This document shows, in pieces, positions 52,417 through 61,254 of a DNA stretch of 64,000 nt (positions are counted from its first letter, which is position 1; every line of letters starts with the position of its first letter). Where the stretch lies: NCBI GenBank assembly GCA_028820635.1, contig JAPPIG010000019.1, positions 62,001 through 126,000 of the forward strand. The letters are read 5' to 3'. The notes under the pieces are model-generated. The model did not search any database. It had not been told where the DNA came from and was given only the letters and a program-made list of their open reading frames with translations. The position numbers and the translations under genes were made by a program. Source of the stretch: Candidatus Poribacteria bacterium (GTDB lineage: Bacteria; Poribacteria; WGA-4E; WGA-3G).

Positions 52417-54333
52417 ATGAAACATTTTTTAATATATTTTGGACTGCTTTTTATCACGACAGCAGTCCTTGCACAAACATTAACTTGGACATCAATAGAT
52501 TATCGTCAAGACATGCTTTTAGCAAAAGAACCTGTCGTAACGGGGTTTGAAGATTCATCTGCGGTTCTGGAATTTGAGACGTTAATAGATGCTCCGGCAG
52601 CTGTTGCATATTACGGTGTTCCGCATACAGAAGGCTACTTGACAACACCCCGATATCGTAAGGTTTCAAAGGGTACACATATTGAAGACAACAAAACACG
52701 GCATCAAATCAAATTGGATATATCCAAACTTGAGGATGTGCATTACGATACGGGTTTGATCGCGAACAACGGCGGCATGATAGTCTACCGCATTGAGATT
52801 TTCGATTCGCGTGTCCAGACAACACGCGCTTACGACCGACGTTTGCGTTACAAGCGTGACGGAGAACCGAAGACAGGTACTTACACATCACTTGTTGCTT
52901 TGACAGAAGGTCCATTTGTTGATCTTGTTACGCACGATTCCGCAGTCATCTCATGGGAAACTGATACACCTACGAAAGGGAGTGTTTTGTCAAATAATAG
53001 GGAGTTCTTATCCTTGGATCCTGCTACCCGACATGAAGTTACGCTAACGAAACTGAAACCGGATACAGTCTATACCTACCAAGTAAATTACGGCATCTGG
53101 ACACCATCATATACCTTTAAAACAGCACCTTCGCCTGGAAACAGAGTGCCATTTAAGTTTGGATTTATGTCGGACTCACGTGCTGGGGTTGGTGGAGGAG
53201 AGCGCGCGCAGAATGGGGTCAATGCCAAAGACCTTGGGCGTTTCGCCATAGAACTCTATAACAAAAAAGCAGATTTTGTCTGTTTCGGTGGCGATCTCAT
53301 CAACGGTTATACTTCTGATGTGAAAGATTATGAGTGGCAACTTGAGACATGGAAGCGAACAATCCAACCTGTCGGGGCGAATATCCCTTTTTACGAATCC
53401 ATCGGAAATCATGAGCAAGTTGGGAAGTATTATAAGGTTACAGCACCGCATCTCAAACAAGACGAATACTACATCCAATTTACTGGCACAGTCGGAACTG
53501 AGAGTGCAGAAACAATTTTCGCAAAAGAATTTGTCAATCCTCGCGGTAGTCGCTATTGGTTAGATGTGCCGAAACCTGAGACAAAAGGAAGCACTAATAT
53601 GGGTGGTGCGGATGTTGGACCGTCTTATGAAGAAAATGTGTATTCATTTACTTATGGCAGAACCCATTTTATTTCTTTGAACTCAAATTATTGGTCAACC
53701 GGTTATAGGAATCAGAGTGTGTTCGGTCAGAAATCGCAGGATAAAACAGCGATAAATCTTGCCCTTAAGCATCTCGGTGGTAATAGAGAAGGTTACGTTA
53801 TGCCAAACCAGATGGGATGGTTAGAGAAAGAATTAGATGCTACACAAAAGGACTTAAATGTAGACTGGGTGTTCATTATTCTTCATGAGCCACCATTCCC
53901 GAACGGTGGACACGTGAAAGACGCAATGTATTGGGGAACGCCCGGCAAAGGCGAACTCGGTGGTTACAATGATAAAGATGTGCCAATGGGTGATGTGATT
54001 GATATGCGAAATCGGTTTTGGAAAATCGTCTCAAGCAAGTCAAAAGTGTTAGCCGTGCTTTGTGGGGATGAACATAACTACAGTCGAACTCTAATAGATT
54101 CAACAATCAATCCAGATTTTAAGTTCCCTGTGTGGCAGATTATCAGTGGTGGATGTGGAGCCCCTTATTACGTCCAAGACAAATCAGTGCCGTGGGTTGA
54201 CAAGGTTAAAGCGTTCACGATTGATAAACACTTCTGCTTGTTCTCGGTTAATGGGACTCAAGTAGGGTTGGAAGTCTACAATGATAGCAGTCAGCTATTA
54301 GACAGTATAGACAATTTAACAACGATTCGGTAG
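52417..54333 (+). CDS. Secreted purple-acid-phosphatase-like metallophosphoesterase
   Basis: 638 residues with signal peptide FLIYFGLLFITTAVLAQ. Residues 20-240 contain a fibronectin/PAP N-terminal-like part (LKPDTVYTYQVNYG). The catalytic core follows: GFMSDSRAG (Asp about 253), FGGDLINGY (about 289-297), SIGNHE (about 328-333), LHEPPFPNGGH (about 488) and CGDEHNYSR (about 548), giving the usual two-metal site with Asp, Asn and His. It probably acts in the periplasm on phosphate esters. It stands just upstream of the pst operon, consistent with phosphate scavenging. Confidence 0.87.
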   Translation: MKHFLIYFGLLFITTAVLAQTLTWTSIDYRQDMLLAKEPVVTGFEDSSAVLEFETLIDAPAAVAYYGVPHTEGYLTTPRYRKVSKGTHIEDNKTRHQIKLDISKLEDVHYDTGLIANNGGMIVYRIEIFDSRVQTTRAYDRRLRYKRDGEPKTGTYTSLVALTEGPFVDLVTHDSAVISWETDTPTKGSVLSNNREFLSLDPATRHEVTLTKLKPDTVYTYQVNYGIWTPSYTFKTAPSPGNRVPFKFGFMSDSRAGVGGGERAQNGVNAKDLGRFAIELYNKKADFVCFGGDLINGYTSDVKDYEWQLETWKRTIQPVGANIPFYESIGNHEQVGKYYKVTAPHLKQDEYYIQFTGTVGTESAETIFAKEFVNPRGSRYWLDVPKPETKGSTNMGGADVGPSYEENVYSFTYGRTHFISLNSNYWSTGYRNQSVFGQKSQDKTAINLALKHLGGNREGYVMPNQMGWLEKELDATQKDLNVDWVFIILHEPPFPNGGHVKDAMYWGTPGKGELGGYNDKDVPMGDVIDMRNRFWKIVSSKSKVLAVLCGDEHNYSRTLIDSTINPDFKFPVWQIISGGCGAPYYVQDKSVPWVDKVKAFTIDKHFCLFSVNGTQVGLEVYNDSSQLLDSIDNLTTIR

Positions 54334-54389
54334 TTATGATTCAAACTTTCGTATAATATGACAGAATCTATTCCCAGATTTGTCAAATT

Positions 54390-54409
54390 TTCGTAACATT
54401 TCGTTGTTA
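54390..54409 (+). promoter_or_regulatory. Possible Pho-box-like direct repeat before pstS
   Basis: TTCGTAACATTTCGTTGTTA holds TTCGTAAC and TTCGTTGT units 11 bp apart, the spacing of PhoB/PhoP half-sites, and TATACT follows at 54408-54413 as a -10-like box. The core letters differ from the enterobacterial Pho box, so this rests on spacing and context only. Confidence 0.35.
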
Positions 54410-54443
54410 TACTTTAATAAGGTATTGAGCAGGAGGATAGTAG

Positions 54444-55367
54444 ATGTTAAAAAAAAGTTGGATGAGTTATGCCATCATAAGCATACTTGTGTTTTCAGTA
54501 TTCGGTTTTGTTTTTCACGGTGATTCATCCGGTAATAAGAGGACAAACGGGACGCATAATGAATCGGGACAGAGTATCATCAAGAACAAAGGTTCTGATA
54601 CGATGGTGAATTTGGCACAGGCGTGGGCAGAAGCATATAGAGGCGTTACTGACACTGTGTCTGTTGAAGTATCCGGAGGTGGTTCGGGAACAGGTGTTGC
54701 TGCATTAATCAACGGCACTGTGGATATTGCAAACTGTAGCCGACAGGTAAAGGACAAGGAAAAGCAACAAGCTTTGGAGAACACAGGCAAAGAACCAATT
54801 GAATATATTGTTGGGTATGACGCGCTTGCAGTTTATGTACATAAAGAAAATCCTTTGGAGCGAATTACCATTCCGCAACTCGCAGATATTTATGGTGAAG
54901 ATGGTGAAATAATCACATGGGATCAGCTTGGCATAGCAAATTCTGGATGCAAAAGTGACAAAATTATCCGCATCAGCCGTCAATCAAACTCTGGAACTTA
55001 CTTCTATTTCAGAGAAGCGCTACTTGGCAAAGAACGTGACTTTGAACTTGGTTCCTTGGACTTACACGGTTCTAAAGACGTTGTGGAAGTTATCGGGCGA
55101 ACACCGTGTGCTATCGGTTATAGTGGCATGGGATATGCAACTGATCATGTCAAGATGTTAGACATTGCCACAGCATCTGACGAACCCTATTACGCACCGA
55201 ATCTTGAGAACGTTATTGCCAAAACCTACCCAATTGCGCGTCCATTGTATATGTATTCCCTCGGAGAACCTACGGGGGAAGCGAAAGCATATCTGGATTG
55301 GATTTTATCTGCAGAGGGACAAAAGATTGTTGAAGAACTTGGCTTTGTACCGTTAGAAAGTAAGTAA
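54444..55367 (+). CDS. pstS: Phosphate ABC transporter substrate-binding protein
   Basis: 307 residues, AGGAGG seven bases before ATG. A signal peptide/anchor (MSYAIISILVFSVFGFVF) lacks a lipobox. KNKGSDTMVNLAQAWAEAY, EVSGGGSGTGVAALINGTVDIANCSR and SRQSNSGTYFYFREALLG form the phosphate-binding loops. It delivers periplasmic phosphate to the membrane complex. It is the first gene of an unusual ten-gene operon ending with phoU. Confidence 0.93.
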   Translation: MLKKSWMSYAIISILVFSVFGFVFHGDSSGNKRTNGTHNESGQSIIKNKGSDTMVNLAQAWAEAYRGVTDTVSVEVSGGGSGTGVAALINGTVDIANCSRQVKDKEKQQALENTGKEPIEYIVGYDALAVYVHKENPLERITIPQLADIYGEDGEIITWDQLGIANSGCKSDKIIRISRQSNSGTYFYFREALLGKERDFELGSLDLHGSKDVVEVIGRTPCAIGYSGMGYATDHVKMLDIATASDEPYYAPNLENVIAKTYPIARPLYMYSLGEPTGEAKAYLDWILSAEGQKIVEELGFVPLESK

Positions 55368-55385
55368 AAGGAATATCTTACATAA

Positions 55386-56690
55386 ATGAAATTTTTCCAA
55401 ATTTGTTTCTCTTTTAAAGGGAGAATCAACAGAGCAGCATGGTGGCTGCTGAATTTACCGATCTTTGTCATCTTTGCAATTTTCGTAATTGCTTACAATT
55501 TTCCTACCAAAATATCACTCGGATTTATTCCATTATTAGTCCTTGTTTGGATCCACTTAGCAGTTACCGCAAAACGTTGGCACGACAAAGACAAGTCAAC
55601 GTGGTGGGTACTGTTTCATTTTATACCACTAATTGCCGTCTTTTTTGTGATGTCAGCAAAGCCATCGTCTGGATGGTGGACAGTAATTCATCTAATCGCA
55701 ATAATCAATGGACTCTGGACAACCATTGAATTAGGTTTTACTAAAGGCACAGAAGGTAGCAATCAGTTTGGAACAGACTCAGAAACCTCTTCCGAAGCTG
55801 TAATTGATGTATATATTAGTTTATGTGGACTCAGTGCAATAATTTTTGTTTTTGGCATCTTTTTCTTTGTCTTTAAAGAAGGGGCAGGATTCCTCTTTAA
55901 AGGTTTAAATTTATGGGAGTTTCTAACAAGTGAAGAGTGGTATCCAACATCTCAAGTAATCAAGGAGAATTCAACCCTTGGAGAACCTGAAATAAATAAA
56001 AGGTACGGCACCTTCGCTTTAATTCTCGGCACTTTTAGTGTAACTGCGTTAGCAATGTTAATTGCCGTTCCGTTTGGTCTTGGGGCAGCGATCTTTGTGT
56101 CAGAATTCTGTAGTCCAAAGTTGAGAGAGACATTCAAGATAGTTATCGAATTCCTTGCTGCGATCCCATCAGTTGTTTGGGGATTCATCGGTTTAACATT
56201 GATGAATCAGTTGATTATAGCGGTATTTAATGCACCAATCGGTTTAACAATGCTAAACGGTGGCATCATGCTGGCATTGATGAGTGTTCCGATTATCGTA
56301 TCTATAGCGGAGGATGCGCTGAAAGCAGTTCCGGATTCCTACCGTGAAGCAGCAGAAGCACTCGGCGCGACTCGATGGCAAGTAATTTATCGCGTTCTTT
56401 TACCAGCGGCGAAAAATGGGTTATTGGCAGCGGTTTTACTCGGCGCAGCCCGTTCTATCGGCGAAACGATGGCAGTTTTGATGGCAACGGGCCATTCAGT
56501 CAACATACCGTCTGGACCTCTCTCTTGGATTCGTACACTTACAGCAACAATTGCGGCAGAATTAGGAGAAGTCGCAAGAGGTGATGAACATTATCAAGTG
56601 TTATTTATCATCGGTATCCTACTTTTTTCTATCACGTTTGTGGTGAACCTCATCGCAGATTTGGTTATCAAAGGCATTCGTCAAAGTTAA
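55386..56690 (+). CDS. pstC: PstC-type phosphate permease fused to an N-terminal DUF805 domain
   Basis: 434 residues against about 300 for PstC. Residues 1-131 are a DUF805 membrane domain: SFKGRINRAAWW (9-20), HLAVTAKRWHDKDKSTWW (57-74) and GTEGSNQFG (121-129). Residues about 150-434 are PstC: FGLGAAIFVSEFCSP, EFLAAIPSVVWGFIG, EAAEALGATRWQVIYRVLLP (EAA loop contacting PstB) and RSIGETMAVLMATGHS. It forms half of the inner-membrane channel with PstA. The DUF805 part is of unknown role; its fusion may add a regulatory membrane module. Confidence 0.92.
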   Translation: MKFFQICFSFKGRINRAAWWLLNLPIFVIFAIFVIAYNFPTKISLGFIPLLVLVWIHLAVTAKRWHDKDKSTWWVLFHFIPLIAVFFVMSAKPSSGWWTVIHLIAIINGLWTTIELGFTKGTEGSNQFGTDSETSSEAVIDVYISLCGLSAIIFVFGIFFFVFKEGAGFLFKGLNLWEFLTSEEWYPTSQVIKENSTLGEPEINKRYGTFALILGTFSVTALAMLIAVPFGLGAAIFVSEFCSPKLRETFKIVIEFLAAIPSVVWGFIGLTLMNQLIIAVFNAPIGLTMLNGGIMLALMSVPIIVSIAEDALKAVPDSYREAAEALGATRWQVIYRVLLPAAKNGLLAAVLLGAARSIGETMAVLMATGHSVNIPSGPLSWIRTLTATIAAELGEVARGDEHYQVLFIIGILLFSITFVVNLIADLVIKGIRQS

Positions 56691-56712
56691 TACACAGAAT
56701 ATAAAGGAATAT

Positions 56713-57630
56713 ATGAACAATAGCACAGACATATCTCCAGAATTAATGTTCACAGAAACAGACATCGGAAGGCGAAACCGATTTATAGAAAACGTTGTCA
56801 AAATCTTCTTCCTCATCATGACCTGCCTGATGATTCTGCCGTTGCTCCTAATTATCGGTTACCTTTTTTATAAAGCACTGCCGGTGCTGTCTCTTGATTT
56901 TCTGTTTACAAATCCGAAGGATAACATGCGTGCAGGTGGGGTGTGGGCACCGTTCCTCGGAACGATTTATCTGGTCGTGGTTTCGCTATTAGTCGCAGCA
57001 CCGATAGGTGTATTCGCAGCGGTATATCTTAACGAATATGCACGTGATAATTGGTTTACACGAATTGTGAACTTAGCAGTCGTAAATCTGGCTGGTGTTC
57101 CGAGTATTGTACACGCGCTGTTCGGTGTCGGTGCATTTGTGCTATTTGCTGGTTTAGGGGAATCAATTCTTGCAGCGTCGCTCACATTAGCAATTATGAC
57201 GCTTCCTGTTATTATCGCAAGTACGACTGAAGCACTAAAAGCGGTACCGATCTCTTTCCGAGAGGCATGTTGGAATCTGGGGGCGACACGCTGGCAAACA
57301 ATCAGACGAATTGTGTTACCAAATTCAATTAGTGGTATTCTAACAGGTGTTATTTTACAAGTATCTCGTGCAGCGGGTGAAACAGCACCGATTATGTTTA
57401 CAGGAGCAGTATTCTATAAAGCTATTGCAGAAGGAAACCCTTTGGCATATAATATAACAGACCAGTGTATGGCACTTTCATTACACCTCTATACGATTTC
57501 AACACAGGTACCAGACGTGACAGAAGGCATCCCTTATGGCACAGCAATTGTGTTGGTCGGTAGTGTTCTACTTGTAAACGCTGCAGCAATTATACTAAGG
57601 ATATATCTTAGAACGCGAAAGAGGTGGTAA
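56713..57630 (+). CDS. pstA: PstA-type phosphate permease
   Basis: 305 residues. AAPIGVFAAVYLNEYA, VNLAGVPSIVHALFGVGAFV, the EAA loop REACWNLGATRWQTIRRIVLP and the line SRAAGETAPIMFTGAVF are canonical PstA. It follows pstC by 22 bp and pairs with it. Confidence 0.94.
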   Translation: MNNSTDISPELMFTETDIGRRNRFIENVVKIFFLIMTCLMILPLLLIIGYLFYKALPVLSLDFLFTNPKDNMRAGGVWAPFLGTIYLVVVSLLVAAPIGVFAAVYLNEYARDNWFTRIVNLAVVNLAGVPSIVHALFGVGAFVLFAGLGESILAASLTLAIMTLPVIIASTTEALKAVPISFREACWNLGATRWQTIRRIVLPNSISGILTGVILQVSRAAGETAPIMFTGAVFYKAIAEGNPLAYNITDQCMALSLHLYTISTQVPDVTEGIPYGTAIVLVGSVLLVNAAAIILRIYLRTRKRW

Positions 57631-57719
57631 CCTTTCAGGTATGGAAGTTAGAGGTGTCACAAACTGGCAATCTCGTTTCCAAACTGAAGTTGCTATCTCG
57701 CCAGAAGGCGTAAAATAGG

Positions 57720-58478
57720 ATGTTACCCATGTTGAATGATGTTAACGGAGGACAATCTGACTTACAGAAAAAGTTAGGTGAAATCGTTGAAGGTGCTGTC
57801 TTTAGTGGAATCATTCAATTTCTGATTCTCGCCTCAGCAGTTGCTTTTGTACTAGAGACAGAACCAGCATTAGAAAAGTATGAAAATTATTTTATAATTG
57901 TAGATTTGACTTTTCTGGTGCTGTTTTCGGCGGAATATATATTACGTATCTACACCGCACCGGTGAAAAAAGAATTTATATTTAGTTTCTTTGGAATTGT
58001 CGATCTACTCGCAATTTTACCGTCTCTCGTGCTGATTCCTGGGTTTCGTGTGCTGCGTGTTCTCAGATTCTTAAGGATTTTCAGAATATTTAAAGCCACC
58101 CGATTCATCTTGGCAGTGGATAGAATGATTGACGCATTAGGTGGAGTCAAAAGGGAACTTCTGGCACTTGTAATTCTATCCTCATTGTTAGTTTATTTAT
58201 CTGCCTGTGGCATTTGGTTCTTTGAAAAAGATGCACAACCTGAGGCATTTGGTTCTATCCTTGGTTCGATGTGGTGGGCAATCGTATCGCTGACCACAAT
58301 TGGATATGGTGATGTATATCCCGTAACCCCTGGAGGCAAAATTTTTACTGCTTTAGTTGCTTTAGTCGGTGTTGGACTTATCGCAATTCCTTCTGGATTG
58401 TTAGCCTCCGTTCTCACTGAAGCAAGAGTTGAAGAAGAACTACAAGATGAAACTAAAGAGAAAGAAGATGAAAAATAA
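57720..58478 (+). CDS. Voltage-gated-type potassium channel (6 TM)
   Basis: 252 residues. Six helices; an S4-like voltage sensor GFRVLRVLRFLRIFRIFKAT has Arg/Lys every third position; selectivity filter LTTIGYGDVYP. No cytoplasmic RCK domain, only a short acidic tail. It should conduct K+ across the inner membrane. The gene lies between pstA and the first pstB, in the operon direction. The overlapping next gene repeats its pore half. Confidence 0.9.
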   Translation: MLPMLNDVNGGQSDLQKKLGEIVEGAVFSGIIQFLILASAVAFVLETEPALEKYENYFIIVDLTFLVLFSAEYILRIYTAPVKKEFIFSFFGIVDLLAILPSLVLIPGFRVLRVLRFLRIFRIFKATRFILAVDRMIDALGGVKRELLALVILSSLLVYLSACGIWFFEKDAQPEAFGSILGSMWWAIVSLTTIGYGDVYPVTPGGKIFTALVALVGVGLIAIPSGLLASVLTEARVEEELQDETKEKEDEK

Positions 58479-58809
58479 AGTTGGGATCATCCGAAAAATT
58501 TTGGCGGCAGTTATAATGTTGTTGGTCCTGGTTTTCTTTTCTGCCTGTGGTCTCTACTACTTTGAAAGAGATGGGCAACCAGATGCGTTCAGTTCAATTG
58601 GTGACGCAATGTGGTATATTTTACTAACATTAACCACAGTAGGTTATGGAAGTGTATACCCTCTGACATTCGGTGGAAAACTTATCACCATATTTACCGC
58701 TGTAATTGGCTCCTTAATTGGTGTAGCATGCTTTATTGGGATAGTTTTAGGAACATTAAAATTGGGCACTTTTTTGAGAAAAACACAGGTAAGAATTCTG
58801 AATAGATAG
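58468..58809 (+). CDS. Two-helix potassium-channel pore protein
   Basis: Start ATG 58468, which overlaps the 6-TM channel end by 11 bp. 113 residues: a helix AAVIMLLVLVFFSACGLYYF, pore LTTVGYGSVYPLTFGGK and a second helix GVACFIGIVLGTLKLG. It shares SACG.(Y/W).FE.D.QP.AF.SI...MW.....LTT.GYG with the preceding channel, so it looks like a duplicate of that channel's pore without sensor. It may form its own tetramer or mix with the 6-TM subunit. Confidence 0.82.
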   Translation: MKNKVGIIRKILAAVIMLLVLVFFSACGLYYFERDGQPDAFSSIGDAMWYILLTLTTVGYGSVYPLTFGGKLITIFTAVIGSLIGVACFIGIVLGTLKLGTFLRKTQVRILNR

Positions 58810-58824
58810 AGAAGCGAGGAAACA

Positions 58825-59580
58825 TTGCAAAACAAGATTGAGATTTCTAATTTAAAGGTTCGTTATGGTGATATACAAGCACTAAACGGAATTTCCTTCG
58901 ATGTCCACGAAAACGAAATTCTTGGCATCATCGGTCCAGCACAATCAGGAAAAACAACTTTGTTGAAAGTTATCAATCGAACGTTGGAATTTACCCAAGA
59001 TACAACTCTTGAAGGTTCAGTGAAACTTGATGGTGTTGAGATCAATTCGATTGGTGATGTGCACGGCTTACGTAGACGGATCGGAATGGTGTTACCATTG
59101 CCAGTAGGCTTGCCACTGTCTATCTACGACAATGTTGCCTTTGCTCCGAGAACAGCAGGGCTTCGTAATAAAGCAAAGTTAGACGAAATTGTTGAGCGGT
59201 GTCTTCAACAAGCAGCACTATGGGATGAAGTGAAGGATAGATTGGATAGTCTTGGCACGAAACTTTCAGGCGGACAACAGCAGCGATTGACAATCGCGAG
59301 GGCATTATCCCATCAACCGGAAATCTTGTGTCTTGATGAATTTTCTATCGCAGTTGATCCAATAACTACCATGCGTATTGAAGATGTCCTCAAAACACTA
59401 AAAAATGAAATGACTATTTTACTTGTCACAAATTTGGTTCAGCAAGCAAAAAGGTTAGCAAACCGAACCGCATTTATGCTGAACGGAGATTTAATAGAAA
59501 TTGATGAAACGGATGTAATTTTTTCTGACAATCCTTCCAGTCAATCCACTTATGACTATGTAAATGGGAACTTCGGATAG
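58825..59580 (+). CDS. PstB-like ATPase 1: intact LSGGQ, no Q- or H-loop residue
   Basis: TTG start after GAGGAAACA. 251 residues of the PstB type. Walker A GPAQSGKT at 37-44; signature LSGGQQQR at 147-154; Walker B ILCLDE at 167-172, then Phe where DEP has Pro, and SIAVD for SALD. The Q-loop normally MVFQ.P reads MVLPLP (Leu90, Pro91), so the Gln is lost. The H-loop VTHN reads VTNL (Asn203). It should bind ATP and contribute a good signature to a partner's site, but its own ATP site appears weak. Likely pairs with PstB-like 2 in the phosphate importer. Confidence 0.88.
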   Translation: MQNKIEISNLKVRYGDIQALNGISFDVHENEILGIIGPAQSGKTTLLKVINRTLEFTQDTTLEGSVKLDGVEINSIGDVHGLRRRIGMVLPLPVGLPLSIYDNVAFAPRTAGLRNKAKLDEIVERCLQQAALWDEVKDRLDSLGTKLSGGQQQRLTIARALSHQPEILCLDEFSIAVDPITTMRIEDVLKTLKNEMTILLVTNLVQQAKRLANRTAFMLNGDLIEIDETDVIFSDNPSSQSTYDYVNGNFG

Positions 59581-59601
59581 CAGCAGAGAGGAGTATCTCA
59601 C

Positions 59602-60375
59602 TTGGAAACAAGTAACCACAGCATTGAAACACAGAATCTTAGTCTTTGGTACGGTGATTTTCAAGCACTTATTGATGTGAGTGTGAATATCCCTGCTGGT
59701 AAAATCACATCACTTATCGGTCCGTCTGGATGTGGAAAGACAACACTGCTCCGTTGTTTTAACCGTGTAAATGAACGATACGGTAACGTTACAACAAAAG
59801 GTGAGATTAAGATTTTAGGGAAAAATATATACGATCCAGATGTCTCTCTGTTAGAATTGCGAAAAACAGTGGGGATGGTATTCCAACGTCCGAATCCATT
59901 GCCGATTTCAGTTTATGATAACATACTATTCGGTTTGCGGATTCATTCTCCATTTGGAAGTTTGACTCGTTCACAATCTGATGAGATAGTTGAAGAAGCG
60001 CTTACCTCTGTTTTTTTGTGGGATGATTTAAAGGATAAACTTAAAACACGAGCAACATCATTACAACTGGAGCAGCAACAGAAACTCTGTATCGCACGCT
60101 TGTTGCCACTCAAACCGCAGATTATCTTAATGGATGAACCGTGCTCCGCACTCGATGCAAAAGGCACTCTCGCTGTTGAAGAATTGATGTCAGTTCTTGC
60201 TGGAACTTACACTTTTTTGATTGTTACGCATAATATGGCACAAGCACGCCGAGTAAGCAGTGAGTGTATTTACATGTTCCTTGGGGAACTTATTGAACAT
60301 AGGGAAACACAGGCACTGTTTGAAACGCCTGAACATCCAAAAACAGCAGATTATGTGCAGATGCGATACGGTTAG
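59602..60375 (+). CDS. PstB-like ATPase 2: intact Q- and H-loops, degenerate signature
   Basis: TTG start with AGGAG eight bases upstream. 257 residues, closest to canonical PstB over most of its length. Walker A GPSGCGKT at 40-47, Q-loop VFQRPNPLP (Gln95), Walker B IILMDEP at 174-180, SALD and H-loop VTHNMAQA (His210) are normal. The ABC signature that should read LSGGQQQR reads LQLEQQQK (154-161). Homodimers would thus lack both signature motifs; pairing with PstB-like 1 would restore one complete site. Confidence 0.9.
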   Translation: METSNHSIETQNLSLWYGDFQALIDVSVNIPAGKITSLIGPSGCGKTTLLRCFNRVNERYGNVTTKGEIKILGKNIYDPDVSLLELRKTVGMVFQRPNPLPISVYDNILFGLRIHSPFGSLTRSQSDEIVEEALTSVFLWDDLKDKLKTRATSLQLEQQQKLCIARLLPLKPQIILMDEPCSALDAKGTLAVEELMSVLAGTYTFLIVTHNMAQARRVSSECIYMFLGELIEHRETQALFETPEHPKTADYVQMRYG

Positions 60376-60476
60376 GTTAGAATGTATGAGTGTTTCTAAA
60401 GTTATGTAGGTTCAGAGGGTTTTAATAAACGCCTGTTCGGAGAGAGGCATTTCAGTTTCAGCGGAATGCTAATATC

Positions 60477-61208
60477 ATGAAGAGGTCAGTCCTGATTTAT
60501 CAAAGCATCGCCTTAATTACACTGGCTGTTGCATTCATACTTTTTTGGAGTTTCAGTAAAGGGACACCATTTGTAGAAAGTGGTTTAACGTTTGATGAGA
60601 CTGCTGCAGACTCATATTCTGTTCTACAAGAAAACCTCTATCGGATGGTACCAATTTTATTGGGATCGATATTCTTCAGTATTGCAATTGCCTTTTACTT
60701 AGAAGAATGGTTGGCAGAAACAAGCTGGATATACGGAATTATAGCGCAGCAAATTACTATATTGGCATCTATCCCCTCGCTATTATATGGATTATTGGGT
60801 CTCTACTTCTTTGTTTTACAGTCAGAAAAAGGTTCGTTTTTCACACATGCGTTAACTTTTGTTTTACTTGTGATGCCAATTACGATCCAGTCAACACAAA
60901 AGGCTATTAGAGGTGTTGATATATCTGTTCGTGAAGCGGCTTTTGCATTAGGGGCAAACAGATGGCGAGTGGTTGTTGACCATGTTTTTCCGAATGCTTT
61001 TCCTACAATTGTAGCTGGAATTTGTACTGCAATTTCACGTGTGTTGGCAATTACTGCACTTATCATCATAGTTTATATTTGGAAAGAACATACACTGCAA
61101 TCAGGAGATACTTTTAATATTCCGAGTAGTGTAATTGTGCTTCTATCGTTTGCACTGCTATCCAGCGTTATTTCAAGTTTTCTTGAAAAGAAAACTAATT
61201 TGACCTAA
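60477..61208 (+). CDS. Extra, divergent Pst-type permease
   Basis: 243 residues, shorter than PstA/PstC. Five or six helices. Retains the PstA-like line ILASIPSLLYGLLGLYFFV and an EAA loop VREAAFALGANRWRVVVDHVFP, but the following R.(A/S)GET line reads SRVLAITALI, so the conserved Gly-Glu-Thr is not kept. It lies between PstB-like 2 and 3. It may pair with PstA or PstC, or form a homodimer serving PstB-like 3. Its substrate is probably phosphate or an oxyanion by context only. Confidence 0.82.
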   Translation: MKRSVLIYQSIALITLAVAFILFWSFSKGTPFVESGLTFDETAADSYSVLQENLYRMVPILLGSIFFSIAIAFYLEEWLAETSWIYGIIAQQITILASIPSLLYGLLGLYFFVLQSEKGSFFTHALTFVLLVMPITIQSTQKAIRGVDISVREAAFALGANRWRVVVDHVFPNAFPTIVAGICTAISRVLAITALIIIVYIWKEHTLQSGDTFNIPSSVIVLLSFALLSSVISSFLEKKTNLT

Positions 61209-61254
61209 ATTCTCAGGTTCTGTAGGGAGTTTTACATTAGGATTCAACGAAAGC

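Noticed and set aside
52417..54333. Phosphatase as first gene of the pst operon
   Set aside because: A 110-bp gap with its own promoter-like and Pho-box-like sequence separates it from pstS, so joint transcription is unproven.
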